Source of the DNA: Morganella morganii_D
GTDB taxonomy: Bacteria > Pseudomonadota > Gammaproteobacteria > Enterobacterales > Enterobacteriaceae
Assembly (NCBI GenBank): GCA_044772875.1
Contig: CP173058.1
Coordinates: forward strand, 3,472,001 to 3,536,000
Reading direction: 5' to 3'
Length of the DNA stretch: 64,000 bases
Shown: piece by piece, positions 11,481 through 20,515 of the stretch
Numbering within the stretch: position 1 is the first letter of the stretch
Layout: every line of letters starts with the position of its first letter
The notes under the pieces: generated by a model
Told to the model about the DNA's origin: nothing
Seen by the model: the letters and a program-made list of their open reading frames with translations, nothing else
Databases searched by the model: none
Translations under genes and position numbers: made by a program

Positions 11481-13127
11481 ATGAACGGGGCACAGTGGTT
11501 AGTGCAGGCACTACGAACACAGGGTGTTGACACTGTGTTCGGCTACCCGGGCGGGGCGATCATGCCGGTCTATGACGCGCTGTATGACGGTGGTGTGGAG
11601 CATGTGCTCTGCCGTCATGAACAGGGGGCGGTTATGGCGGCAATCGGCTATGCACGGGCAGGGCAGAGAACGGGCGTATGTATCGCAACATCAGGGCCGG
11701 GGGCAACAAATCTTATCACCGGACTGGCGGATGCACTGCTTGATTCAGTGCCGGTTGTTGCCATCACCGGACAAGTAGGTTCGTCACTGATTGGTACGGA
11801 TGCCTTTCAGGAGATCGATGTGCTGGGGCTGTCTCTGTCATGCACAAAACACAGCTTCCTGGTTGAATCAGTTACTGATTTGCCGCGAATTATTACCGAG
11901 GCTTTTGCGATTGCCGCAGGCGGGCGTCCGGGGCCGGTACTCATTGATATCCCGAAAGACATTCAATTACAGATTGGTGAGTTTACTCCGTATTTTCTGC
12001 CGGTGAATGATGCAGAGTCTCTGTCGCAGACGGCACTCTCCCGTGCACGGCAACTGATGCGGGAAAGCCGGAAGCCGGTGTTGTATGCCGGTGGTGGTGT
12101 CGGGATGTCCGGTGCAGTCGCACAACTGCGGGCGTTTCTGGATGAAACCGGCATGCCGGCGGTGAGTACCCTGAAAGGGCTGGGTGCAGTATCTCCTGAT
12201 TATCCGCACTACCTCGGAATGCTCGGTATGCACGGGGCAAAAGCAGCGAATCTCGCGGTTCAGGAAGCGGATCTGCTGATCGCGGTCGGTGCCCGTTTTG
12301 ATGACCGGGTGACCGGCAAGCTGAATGCATTTGCCCCGCACGCAAAGGTGATTCATGTGGATATCGATCCTGCCGAACTGGATAAATTACGGCAGACACA
12401 TGTTTCTTTTGCCTGTGATGCGAAACAGGCTCTGCCGCTGCTGTCACAGCCGCTGGCGTTACCGGCCTGGCAGCATCGTGTGAAGGTGCTGAAAGCGGAG
12501 CACACTCCGGATTATTCACATGCCGGGGACAGTATTTATGCACCGCTGCTGTTATCTCAGGTATCTGCGGCTAAACCGGCGGACTGTGTGGTGACAACAG
12601 ACGTCGGGCAGCATCAGATGTGGACGGCACAACATATGACATTTGATGGCCCGCAAAATTTCCTGACCTCCGGTGGCCTCGGCACGATGGGTTTCGGTTT
12701 ACCGGCGGCGATCGGGGCACAGATTGCCCGCCCGGAGGCAACAGTGCTGTGTGTTTCCGGTGACGGCTCTTTCATGATGAATGTGCAGGAACTGACCACT
12801 ATCAAACGCAAGCGCCTGCCGGTCAAAATCCTGCTGCTGGATAACCAGCGTCTCGGCATGGTGCGCCAGTGGCAGGAACTGTTTTTTGATAAGCGTTACA
12901 GCGAGACTGTACTGGATGACAATCCTGACTTTGTTGCCCTGGCACGCTCGTTTGATATCCCCGGGCAACGGGTGACTGAAAAATCGGCACTGCCGTCCGC
13001 GATTGAGGCCCTGTTACACCATCAGGGTCCTTATTTATTACATGTCACCATCCGTGAAGAAGATAACGTCTGGCCATTAGTACCGCCGGGAGCGGGTAAC
13101 GAACATATGATGGAGAGCTCATTATGA
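11481..13127 (+). CDS. ilvG: Acetolactate synthase II, catalytic subunit
   Basis: Makes 2-acetolactate and 2-aceto-2-hydroxybutyrate from pyruvate (with pyruvate or 2-oxobutyrate), first common step to valine and isoleucine. The 548 residues carry the thiamine-diphosphate enzyme layout: N-terminal pyrimidine-binding domain with the catalytic Glu47 in RHEQGA, a central FAD-linked domain, and the C-terminal cofactor motif starting GDGSFMMN and closing near DNQRLGM. Unlike E. coli K-12, where ilvG is frameshifted, the frame is intact, so isozyme II should be active. GGAGT precedes ATG 11481. Overlaps ilvM by four bases. Confidence 0.96.
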   Translation: MNGAQWLVQALRTQGVDTVFGYPGGAIMPVYDALYDGGVEHVLCRHEQGAVMAAIGYARAGQRTGVCIATSGPGATNLITGLADALLDSVPVVAITGQVGSSLIGTDAFQEIDVLGLSLSCTKHSFLVESVTDLPRIITEAFAIAAGGRPGPVLIDIPKDIQLQIGEFTPYFLPVNDAESLSQTALSRARQLMRESRKPVLYAGGGVGMSGAVAQLRAFLDETGMPAVSTLKGLGAVSPDYPHYLGMLGMHGAKAANLAVQEADLLIAVGARFDDRVTGKLNAFAPHAKVIHVDIDPAELDKLRQTHVSFACDAKQALPLLSQPLALPAWQHRVKVLKAEHTPDYSHAGDSIYAPLLLSQVSAAKPADCVVTTDVGQHQMWTAQHMTFDGPQNFLTSGGLGTMGFGLPAAIGAQIARPEATVLCVSGDGSFMMNVQELTTIKRKRLPVKILLLDNQRLGMVRQWQELFFDKRYSETVLDDNPDFVALARSFDIPGQRVTEKSALPSAIEALLHHQGPYLLHVTIREEDNVWPLVPPGAGNEHMMESSL

Positions 13128-13402
13128 TGCAGCATCAGTTAGCAATTCAGGCACGTTCATGCCCGGAAATCCTGGAACGGGTTCTGCGTGTTGTGCGCCA
13201 CCGCGGATTTAACGTCTGTGCCATGAAAATGGATCTGGCGAAAGGTTCCGAAGGTGATAATGTAAACATTGAGTTAACAGTTTCAGGCCTGCGGCCGCCG
13301 GCTCTGCTCTGTACGCAGTTAGTTAAGCTGGCGGATGTGGCGGATGTCGAAGTCCTCACACAAAATAAACAAAGTTATCGGCACATTAGCTGTGCAGTAT
13401 AA
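13124..13402 (+). CDS. ilvM: Acetolactate synthase II, regulatory (small) subunit
   Basis: Small ACT-domain subunit of acetolactate synthase II; it activates IlvG. The 92-residue protein is of the right length and shows LERVLRVVRHRGFNVCAMKMD, the ACT core seen in E. coli IlvM. The start ATG overlaps the ilvG stop (ATGATG), so translation is probably coupled and gives matched subunits. It is 12 bp upstream of ilvE in the same operon. IlvM is the subunit that makes isozyme II largely insensitive to valine. Confidence 0.94.
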   Translation: MMQHQLAIQARSCPEILERVLRVVRHRGFNVCAMKMDLAKGSEGDNVNIELTVSGLRPPALLCTQLVKLADVADVEVLTQNKQSYRHISCAV

Positions 13403-13414
13403 AGGAAAATTACA

Positions 13415-14341
13415 ATGACAAAAAAAGCTGATTTTATTTGGTTCAATGGTGAGATGGTTCCATGGGCAGAGGCAAAAGTTCATGTTATGTGTCATGCCAT
13501 GCACTACGGAACATCTGTTTTTGAAGGGATTCGCTGCTATGAGTCTCACAAAGGCCCTGTCGTTTTCCGTCATCGCGAACATATGCAGCGTCTGCATGAC
13601 TCTGCCAAAATCTATCGTATGCCGATGGAGTATTCCGTTGATGAATTAATGGAAGCCTGCCGCGCCACACTGCGTAAAAATAACCTTTCAAGCGGTTATA
13701 TCCGTCCGCTGGTCTTTATCGGTGATGTCGGTATGGGTGTTAACCCGCCGCAGGGTTATAAAACCGATGTCATCATCGCGGCATTCCCGTGGGGTGCTTA
13801 TCTGGGTGAGGAAGCCCTGGATGCAGGGATTGACGCGATGGTGTCATCCTGGAACCGGGCGGCACCAAACACCATTCCGACCGCCGCGAAAGCCGGCGGT
13901 AACTACCTGTCCTCTTTACTGGTCGGCAGTGAAGCCCGCCGTCACGGCTATCAGGAAGGGATTGCGCTGGATGTGAACGGCTATATCTCTGAAGGGGCGG
14001 GTGAAAACCTGTTTGAAGTGAAGAATAATATTATTTTCACGCCGCCGTTTACCTCTTCTGCACTGCCGGGCATCACCCGTGATGCGATTCTGACTCTGGC
14101 AAAAGAACTGGGTTATGAAATCCGTGAGCAGACACTATCCCGCGAATCACTCTATCTGGCGGATGAAGTCTTCATGACCGGTACTGCGGCGGAAGTCACA
14201 CCGGTACGCAGTGTTGACGGCATTCAGGTCGGTATCGGCCGCTGCGGTCCGGTCACCAAAGAGATCCAGCAGGCATTCTTCGGTCTGTTCACCGGTAAAA
14301 CAGAAGATAAATGGGGCTGGTTAGATCCGGTAAATCCATAA
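13415..14341 (+). CDS. ilvE: Branched-chain amino acid aminotransferase
   Basis: Transfers the amino group of glutamate to the keto acids of Ile, Val and Leu (last step). Class IV PLP aminotransferase of 308 residues; Lys159 in the segment PTAAKAGGNY is the PLP-binding lysine and YISEGAGENLFE supplies phosphate-binding residues. Near-identity to E. coli IlvE runs through the whole length. AGGAAAATTACA precedes ATG 13415. A hairpin (14358-14380) lies between it and ilvD. Confidence 0.97.
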   Translation: MTKKADFIWFNGEMVPWAEAKVHVMCHAMHYGTSVFEGIRCYESHKGPVVFRHREHMQRLHDSAKIYRMPMEYSVDELMEACRATLRKNNLSSGYIRPLVFIGDVGMGVNPPQGYKTDVIIAAFPWGAYLGEEALDAGIDAMVSSWNRAAPNTIPTAAKAGGNYLSSLLVGSEARRHGYQEGIALDVNGYISEGAGENLFEVKNNIIFTPPFTSSALPGITRDAILTLAKELGYEIREQTLSRESLYLADEVFMTGTAAEVTPVRSVDGIQVGIGRCGPVTKEIQQAFFGLFTGKTEDKWGWLDPVNP

Positions 14342-14357
14342 TAACTAAATACATTTA

Positions 14358-14386
14358 CAGGCGGGATGTTCCCCCGCCTGATTTTT
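14358..14386 (+). terminator. Intra-operon hairpin between ilvE and ilvD
   Basis: CAGGCGGG (14358-14365) pairs perfectly with CCCGCCTG (14373-14380) with a 7-base loop, followed by ATTTTTG. It has the form of a weak terminator or an RNA-processing or stabilising stem in the 64 bp gap before ilvD. Strength cannot be judged by eye. Confidence 0.6.
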
Positions 14387-14405
14387 GCAAACACGGGAGA
14401 TTACA

Positions 14406-16256
14406 ATGCCTCAGTACCGTTCGGCGACAACAACACATGGCCGCAATATGGCGGGTGCGCGCGCATTATGGCGGGCGACAGGAATGACAGATGCTGATTT
14501 TGGCAAACCGATTATTGCGGTTGTTAACTCGTTCACACAATTTGTTCCGGGTCATGTTCACCTGCGGGATCTGGGTAAACTGGTGGCAGAGGAAATTGAG
14601 GCCGCCGGTGGCGTTGCCAAGGAATTCAATACCATCGCTGTGGATGATGGGATCGCCATGGGGCACGGCGGGATGCTTTACTCTCTGCCGTCGCGTGAGC
14701 TTATTGCCGATTCCGTGGAATACATGGTCAATGCGCACTGTGCGGATGCCATGGTCTGTATCTCCAACTGCGACAAAATCACCCCGGGGATGCTGATGGC
14801 CTCACTGCGCCTGAATATCCCGGTTATTTTTGTGTCCGGCGGCCCGATGGAAGCCGGTAAAACAAAACTGTCTGACCAGATAATCAAACTGGATCTGGTG
14901 GATGCGATGATCCAGGGCGCGAATCCGGATGTCTCCGACACGGACAGTGAGCAAATCGAACGCTCAGCCTGCCCGACCTGCGGTTCCTGCTCCGGTATGT
15001 TTACTGCGAACTCAATGAACTGCCTGACCGAAGCGCTGGGCTTATCCCAGCCGGGTAACGGTTCACTGCTGGCAACTCACGCTGACCGCAAAAATCTTTT
15101 CCTCAATGCCGGACGCCGGATTGTGGAAATTACCAAAAAATATTATGAGCAGGATGACATCCGGTTTCTGCCGCGTAACATCGCCACTAAAGCAGCATTT
15201 GAGAATGCAATGATCCTGGATATCGCCATGGGCGGCTCAACCAACACGGTTCTGCATCTGCTGGCGGCGGCACAGGAAGGGGATGTTGATTTCACGATGG
15301 CGGATATTGACCGCCTGTCCCGCGTAGTGCCGCATTTATGCAAAGTCGCGCCGAGCACTCAGAAATACCATATGGAAGATGTGCATCGCGCCGGCGGGGT
15401 AATCAGTATCCTGGGAGAGTTGGATCGTGCCGGGTTGCTGCACCGGGACGTCAGTAATGTGCTGGGAATGACCCTGCCGGAGTTGCTGGCGGCATATGAT
15501 ATTACACTGACAAAAGATGATGCGGTAAAACGGATGTATTCCGCCGGGCCTGCCGGGATCCGCACAACAAAAGCATTCTCACAGGATTGCCGCTGGCCGT
15601 CCCTTGATGATGACCGCGAAAACGGCTGTATCCGCAGTAAAACCCATGCTTACAGCCGGGATGGCGGGCTGGCGGTACTGTCCGGCAATATTGCCGAAGA
15701 TGGCTGTATTGTAAAAACCGCCGGGGTGGATGAGGGCAGTTTAACCTTTACCGGCCCGGCAAAAGTCTATGAAAGTCAGGATGATGCGGTGAAAGCCATT
15801 CTCGGTGGTGATGTTGTGGCCGGGGATGTGGTAGTGATCCGTTACGAAGGGCCGAAAGGCGGGCCGGGAATGCAGGAGATGCTTTATCCGACGACTTACC
15901 TGAAGTCAATGGGGCTGGGAAAAAGCTGTGCGCTTATTACTGACGGGCGTTTCTCCGGCGGCACTTCCGGATTATCCATCGGCCACGTTTCACCGGAAGC
16001 GGCAAACGGCGGGTTGATCGGGCTGGTTCAGACCGGGGATACTATCGCCATTGATATTCCGTCACGGCAGATTTCACTGAATGTGGATGAACAGACACTG
16101 GCAGCACGCCGCGCGGCGGAAGAAGCCAAAGGTGAAAAAGCCTGGTCACCGCAGAGCCGTGAACGGCAGGTCTCTTTCGCGCTGCGTGCATACGCGCTGC
16201 TGGCGACCAGTGCGGATAAAGGTGCAGTTCGGGATAAAAGTAAACTCGGGGGGTAA
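14406..16256 (+). CDS. ilvD: Dihydroxy-acid dehydratase
   Basis: Iron-sulfur enzyme that dehydrates 2,3-dihydroxy-3-methylbutanoate (and the methylpentanoate) in Val and Ile synthesis. 616 residues, the E. coli length. Cluster cysteines are visible in ISNCDKITPGM and in CPTCGSCSGMF, with DGIAMGHGGM and the late DGRFSGGT motif. ATG at 14406 with GGGAG is chosen over 14385, since MPQYRSATTTHGRN matches the family N-terminus. Two bases separate it from ilvA. Confidence 0.97.
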   Translation: MPQYRSATTTHGRNMAGARALWRATGMTDADFGKPIIAVVNSFTQFVPGHVHLRDLGKLVAEEIEAAGGVAKEFNTIAVDDGIAMGHGGMLYSLPSRELIADSVEYMVNAHCADAMVCISNCDKITPGMLMASLRLNIPVIFVSGGPMEAGKTKLSDQIIKLDLVDAMIQGANPDVSDTDSEQIERSACPTCGSCSGMFTANSMNCLTEALGLSQPGNGSLLATHADRKNLFLNAGRRIVEITKKYYEQDDIRFLPRNIATKAAFENAMILDIAMGGSTNTVLHLLAAAQEGDVDFTMADIDRLSRVVPHLCKVAPSTQKYHMEDVHRAGGVISILGELDRAGLLHRDVSNVLGMTLPELLAAYDITLTKDDAVKRMYSAGPAGIRTTKAFSQDCRWPSLDDDRENGCIRSKTHAYSRDGGLAVLSGNIAEDGCIVKTAGVDEGSLTFTGPAKVYESQDDAVKAILGGDVVAGDVVVIRYEGPKGGPGMQEMLYPTTYLKSMGLGKSCALITDGRFSGGTSGLSIGHVSPEAANGGLIGLVQTGDTIAIDIPSRQISLNVDEQTLAARRAAEEAKGEKAWSPQSRERQVSFALRAYALLATSADKGAVRDKSKLGG

Positions 16257-16258
16257 GG

Positions 16259-17827
16259 ATGACCGCAAAACAACCATTATCTGCTCAGCCGTCAGCGGCT
16301 GAGTATGTGAGAGCAGCTTTCAGCGCCTCAGTTTATGATGTCGCACAGGTCACGCCGCTGCAACTGATGCCGAAGTTGTCTGCCCGGCTCGGTAATACTA
16401 TTTCTGTGAAGCGGGAAGACAGGCAGCCCGTACACAGTTTTAAGCTGCGTGGCGCATACGCCATGATTGCAGAGCTGACAGAAGAACAGAAACGACGGGG
16501 TGTGGTGACGGCATCTGCCGGAAACCATGCCCAGGGCGTGGCACTGTCTGCCGGAAAAACCGGTGTGAAAGCACTGATTGTGATGCCGGTGGCTACTGCG
16601 GATATCAAAGTGGATGCGGTTCGCGGGTTCGGCGGCGAAGTGGTTCTCCATGGCGCTAATTTTGATGAGGCAAAAGCACATGCACTTGAGCTGGCCGCCT
16701 CCCTCGGTATGACGTTTATTCCGCCGTTCGATCATCCGTCGGTGATTGCCGGTCAGGCCACTATTGCCCTTGAACTGTTACAGCAGAATGCCCGTCTCGA
16801 CAGGGTGTTTGTGCCGGTTGGCGGCGGCGGGCTGGCAGCCGGAGTGGCTGTGTTTATCAAACATCTGATGCCGGATATTAAAGTGATTGGTGTGGAGGCG
16901 GAAGATGCGGCTTGTCTCAGAGCCGCACTGAATGCCGGACATCCTGTGGAATTGCCGAAAGTCGGGCTGTTTGCCGAAGGTGTGGCGGTGAAACGGATTG
17001 GCGATGAGACATTCCGTTTGTGTCAGCAATATCTGGATGATGTCATCACCGTGGACAGTGATGCTATCTGCGCGGCTATGAAAGACCTGTTCGATGATGT
17101 ACGGGCGGTAGCTGAACCTTCCGGGGCACTGGCGCTGGCAGGAATGAAGAAATATATTCAGCAGCACAATATTCAGGGGGAAAACCTGGCGCATGTACTG
17201 TCCGGTGCCAATGTGAATTTCCATGTGCTCCGTTATGTGTCAGAGCGGTGCGAGCTGGGTGAACAGCGCGAAGGCGTGTTTGCTGTGACGATTCCGGAAG
17301 AGAAAGGCAGTTTCCTGCGATTTTGTCAGGCGCTCGGCCCGCGTGTGGTCACTGAGTTCAATTACCGTTACAGCGGTTCAGATGAGGCATCGGTGTTTGT
17401 CAGTGTCCGTGCGGATGAAGGACCGGGAGCCCGGCAGACGATTCTGGACGGTCTTACCGCCGCCGGGTTCAGCGCGACAGATTTGTCAGATGACGAAATG
17501 GCGAAACTGCATGTCCGTTATATGATAGGCGGGCGTCCGTCAGCATCATTGCAGGAACGGCTGTTCAGTTTTGAATTCCCGGAAGCTACCGGGGCGCTGC
17601 TGAAATTCCTGGAAACACTCGGTACACACTGGAACATCACCCTTTTCCATTACCGCAGTCACGGCACGGATTATGGCCGTGTACTGGCGGCCTTTGAAAT
17701 ACCGGAAGGGGATGTGCAGTTTGAGCAGCATCTGAATGCTCTCGGGTATGACTTCCGTGATGAAACCGGCAATGCCGCGTTTGCCCGTTTCCTTGCCCCG
17801 CAGTTATCCGCGGTGGCGCGGCAGTAA
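16259..17827 (+). CDS. ilvA: Threonine ammonia-lyase (biosynthetic)
   Basis: PLP enzyme that deaminates threonine to 2-oxobutyrate, committing carbon to isoleucine; isoleucine inhibits it. 522 residues: catalytic domain with Lys62 in VHSFKLRG, SAGNHAQG, and the phosphate loop VGGGGLAAG, then two ACT-like regulatory repeats in the last 190 residues (each beginning near EEKGSFLRF and FPEATGALLKF). Last gene of the ilvGMEDA unit. Its 3' end overlaps convergent ilvY by 24 bp. Confidence 0.97.
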   Translation: MTAKQPLSAQPSAAEYVRAAFSASVYDVAQVTPLQLMPKLSARLGNTISVKREDRQPVHSFKLRGAYAMIAELTEEQKRRGVVTASAGNHAQGVALSAGKTGVKALIVMPVATADIKVDAVRGFGGEVVLHGANFDEAKAHALELAASLGMTFIPPFDHPSVIAGQATIALELLQQNARLDRVFVPVGGGGLAAGVAVFIKHLMPDIKVIGVEAEDAACLRAALNAGHPVELPKVGLFAEGVAVKRIGDETFRLCQQYLDDVITVDSDAICAAMKDLFDDVRAVAEPSGALALAGMKKYIQQHNIQGENLAHVLSGANVNFHVLRYVSERCELGEQREGVFAVTIPEEKGSFLRFCQALGPRVVTEFNYRYSGSDEASVFVSVRADEGPGARQTILDGLTAAGFSATDLSDDEMAKLHVRYMIGGRPSASLQERLFSFEFPEATGALLKFLETLGTHWNITLFHYRSHGTDYGRVLAAFEIPEGDVQFEQHLNALGYDFRDETGNAAFARFLAPQLSAVARQ

Positions 17828-18700
17828 CTGCCAGAAAGCTCTGATCAGCGGCTCATGCAGCCGCTTGTTCAGCGTGCAGACGCCCAGTTCAAACGGCGCG
17901 ACCATCGAAATATTATCCAGTTGCAGGATCCGGCTGCGGATAGCTTCCGGGCTGTTCTCCACCACCACATTCGGGATCAGCGCGATACCGCAGCCCAGCG
18001 CCACCATGGATACAATCGCTTCATGGCCGGAAACCGTGGCGTAAATCTGCGGGTTCTGAATGCGCTGTGTTTTGAACCATAAATCAATCCGTTTACGCGA
18101 CGGGCCATGCTCCGGAATGATAAACGGGATATTTTCCCAGTCAGGCGATACCTGTACTGCCTGCTGCCTGACCGGGCACGGCAGCGCGGGTGCTATCAGT
18201 GACAGCGGAATTTCACCTATCTGGTGAAAACGGACATTATCCGGCAATTTTTCCGGTTTACCGGCGATGCCGAGATCCGCTTCCTGTGACTGTACTTTTT
18301 CCACCGCATCCGCCGCATCTCCGGTGGTCAGTTTGATTTCCACCTGCGGATGCTCTGCCCGGAACTGATCCAGAATCTGCGGCAGATGACTGTATGCGGC
18401 GGTTACGGAGCAGAACAGGCGTAATTCACCGGTCAGTGACGGGCTCTGATGATTAAGAGCGTGTTGCAATTGCTGATATTGCAGCATTGTTTCCTGCGCA
18501 AATTTTTTCAGCTGTTCACCGGCGACTGTCAGCTGAACAGTACGGTTATCCCGCAGAAACAGCGGATGCCCGAGGGACTCTTCGAGCCGCTGGATCTGCC
18601 GTGAGAGTGTTGACGGGCTGATATACATAGCTGCGGCGGTTTTGCCGAAATGGCAGCTTTCCGCAAGATGTAAAAACAGTCTGAGTTCCCGGATGTCCAT
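17804..18700 (-). CDS. ilvY: LysR-type regulator IlvY, activator of ilvC
   Basis: IlvY binds operators in the ilvY-ilvC intergenic region and activates ilvC when acetolactate or acetohydroxybutyrate accumulates, while repressing itself. The 298-residue protein begins MDIRELRLFLHLAESCHFGK, the LysR helix-turn-helix being about residues 1-60, then an effector-binding domain to the end. The start ATG lies 195 bp from the divergent ilvC, the classic arrangement. The last 24 bp overlap the ilvA stop region on the other strand. Confidence 0.95.
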   Translation of the reverse strand: MDIRELRLFLHLAESCHFGKTAAAMYISPSTLSRQIQRLEESLGHPLFLRDNRTVQLTVAGEQLKKFAQETMLQYQQLQHALNHQSPSLTGELRLFCSVTAAYSHLPQILDQFRAEHPQVEIKLTTGDAADAVEKVQSQEADLGIAGKPEKLPDNVRFHQIGEIPLSLIAPALPCPVRQQAVQVSPDWENIPFIIPEHGPSRKRIDLWFKTQRIQNPQIYATVSGHEAIVSMVALGCGIALIPNVVVENSPEAIRSRILQLDNISMVAPFELGVCTLNKRLHEPLIRAFWQLLPRHRG

Positions 18701-18895
18701 TACAACCTCGTTGGGGATGATGTTTTAGTCAGTACGTTGCATAAATTGCATTACTATCTTGTGAATATATCAATTTAAGCAATGAAAATCATGACATATA
18801 GTCATTATAAATAAAGGGTGTATATCACACCGGCGAATAACTCAATCAGTGCTGCGAAGACAGCAATCTGAGCAAACACAATATACGGAGTCACC
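18701..18895. promoter_or_regulatory. ilvY-ilvC divergent control region
   Basis: 195 bp. Two TTGCAT repeats (18737-18742 and 18746-18751) and AAGCAATG near 18777 are candidate IlvY half-sites of the LysR type. An inverted repeat ATGAC-N5-GTCAT lies at 18791-18805. The ilvC ribosome site is the GGAG shortly before 18896. Promoter hexamers are not clear enough to call. Confidence 0.6.
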
Positions 18896-20371
18896 ATGGC
18901 GAATTATTTTAATACATTGAATTTGCGCCGGCAGCTGGCGCAGTTAGGTAAATGCCGGTTTATGGCGCGCGAAGAATTTGCGGACGAGGCAGGGTATCTC
19001 AAAGGCAAAAAAGTGGTGATTGTCGGCTGTGGTGCGCAGGGGCTGAACCAGGGACTGAATATGCGTGATTCCGGCCTGGATATCGCCTATGCACTGCGCC
19101 GGGAAGCGATTGATGAGAAACGCGCTTCATGGCGCCGCGCCACCGAAAACGGTTTTACCGCCGGTACATATGAAGAGCTGATTCCGCAGGCAGACCTGGT
19201 GGTTAACCTGACACCGGACAAACAGCATTCTGCGGTGGTTAAAGCCGTTCAGCCGCTGATGAAATCCGGCGCAGCGCTGGGTTACTCACACGGCTTCAAT
19301 ATTGTTGAAGTCGGGGAAACTATCCGTCCTGATATCACCGTTGTGATGGTGGCACCGAAATGCCCGGGGACTGAAGTGCGTGAAGAGTACAAACGCGGCT
19401 TCGGTGTACCGACACTGATTGCGGTGCATCCGGAAAATGATGCCAAAGGTGAAGGTCTGGCCATTGCCAAAGCCTGGGCTGCGGCAACCGGCGGTCATCG
19501 TGCGGGGGTTCTGGAATCGTCCTTTGTTGCGGAAGTAAAATCTGACCTGATGGGTGAGCAGACTATCCTCTGCGGTATGTTACAGGCCGGTTCACTTCTC
19601 TGTTATGACAAAATGGTTGCCGATGGTGCAGACCCGGCGTATGCAGGCAAGCTGATTCAGTACGGCTGGGAAACCATTACTGAAGCCCTGAAACAGGGCG
19701 GTATCACACTGATGATGGACAGGTTGTCCAATCCGGCAAAAGTCCGTGCTTATCAGCTGTCTGAAACTCTGAAAGTACAGATGAAAGCCCTGTTTGAAAA
19801 ACATATGGATGACATCATTTCCGGTCATTTCTCCTCAGCGATGATGGCTGACTGGGCGAATGATGATAAAAACCTGCTGACCTGGCGTGAAGAGACCGGC
19901 AAAACACCGTTTGAAAACTATCCGGATTCTGAGCAGAAGATCGGTGAACAGGAATATTTTGACCACGGTGTTGTGATGGTGGCGATGGTGAAAGCCGGTG
20001 TTGAGCTGGCATTTGAAACCATGATTGACGCAGGGATCATTGCAGAATCTGCTTATTATGAATCACTGCATGAACTGCCGCTGATCGCTAATACCATTGC
20101 CCGTAAGCGTCTGTATGAAATGAACGTGGTTATCTCCGATACCGCAGAATACGGCAACTACCTGTTCTCCTTCGCGGCAGTGCCGTTACTGAAAGATTTT
20201 ATGGCATCACTGCAGCCGGGCGACCTGGGTAAATCCGGCACGGACCACGGTACGGATAACGCGCAGCTGCGTGATATCAATGAAGCGATCCGCCAGCATC
20301 CGATTGAGACCGTAGGGAAAACTCTGCGCGGCTATATGACGGATATGAAACGTATCGCAGTCGGCGGCTGA
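18896..20371 (+). CDS. ilvC: Ketol-acid reductoisomerase (NADP+), class II long form
   Basis: Isomerises and reduces 2-acetolactate (and acetohydroxybutyrate) to dihydroxy acids, second step of Val/Ile synthesis. The 491-residue length identifies the class II enzyme of enterobacteria and plants, with a duplicated C-terminal knotted domain. The NADP-binding motif GCGAQGLNQGLN lies at about residues 43-54. It is monocistronic and convergent with nothing; a weak terminator follows at 20400. In E. coli ppiC follows ilvC; here no gene is found before rep. Confidence 0.97.
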   Translation: MANYFNTLNLRRQLAQLGKCRFMAREEFADEAGYLKGKKVVIVGCGAQGLNQGLNMRDSGLDIAYALRREAIDEKRASWRRATENGFTAGTYEELIPQADLVVNLTPDKQHSAVVKAVQPLMKSGAALGYSHGFNIVEVGETIRPDITVVMVAPKCPGTEVREEYKRGFGVPTLIAVHPENDAKGEGLAIAKAWAAATGGHRAGVLESSFVAEVKSDLMGEQTILCGMLQAGSLLCYDKMVADGADPAYAGKLIQYGWETITEALKQGGITLMMDRLSNPAKVRAYQLSETLKVQMKALFEKHMDDIISGHFSSAMMADWANDDKNLLTWREETGKTPFENYPDSEQKIGEQEYFDHGVVMVAMVKAGVELAFETMIDAGIIAESAYYESLHELPLIANTIARKRLYEMNVVISDTAEYGNYLFSFAAVPLLKDFMASLQPGDLGKSGTDHGTDNAQLRDINEAIRQHPIETVGKTLRGYMTDMKRIAVGG

Positions 20372-20399
20372 TAACAAAATCGTTTAATGATGAAATGAG

Positions 20400-20422
20400 A
20401 CGGTACCTGCGGGTGCCGTTTT
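20400..20422 (+). terminator. Putative ilvC terminator
   Basis: ACGGTACC (20400-20407) pairs with GGTGCCGT (20412-20419; one G-T pair) with a four-base loop and is followed by a run of only four Ts. It is the only stem in the 144 bp between ilvC and rep. Confidence 0.6.
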
Positions 20423-20515
20423 CAGTACGGATGAGCTGAGTCCGGTTACACTTCTGCTGTACCTTTCTGCTACAATTCCCTCCTGTTCCAGTATCAAGTC
20501 GAGTTAACAGCGCGT

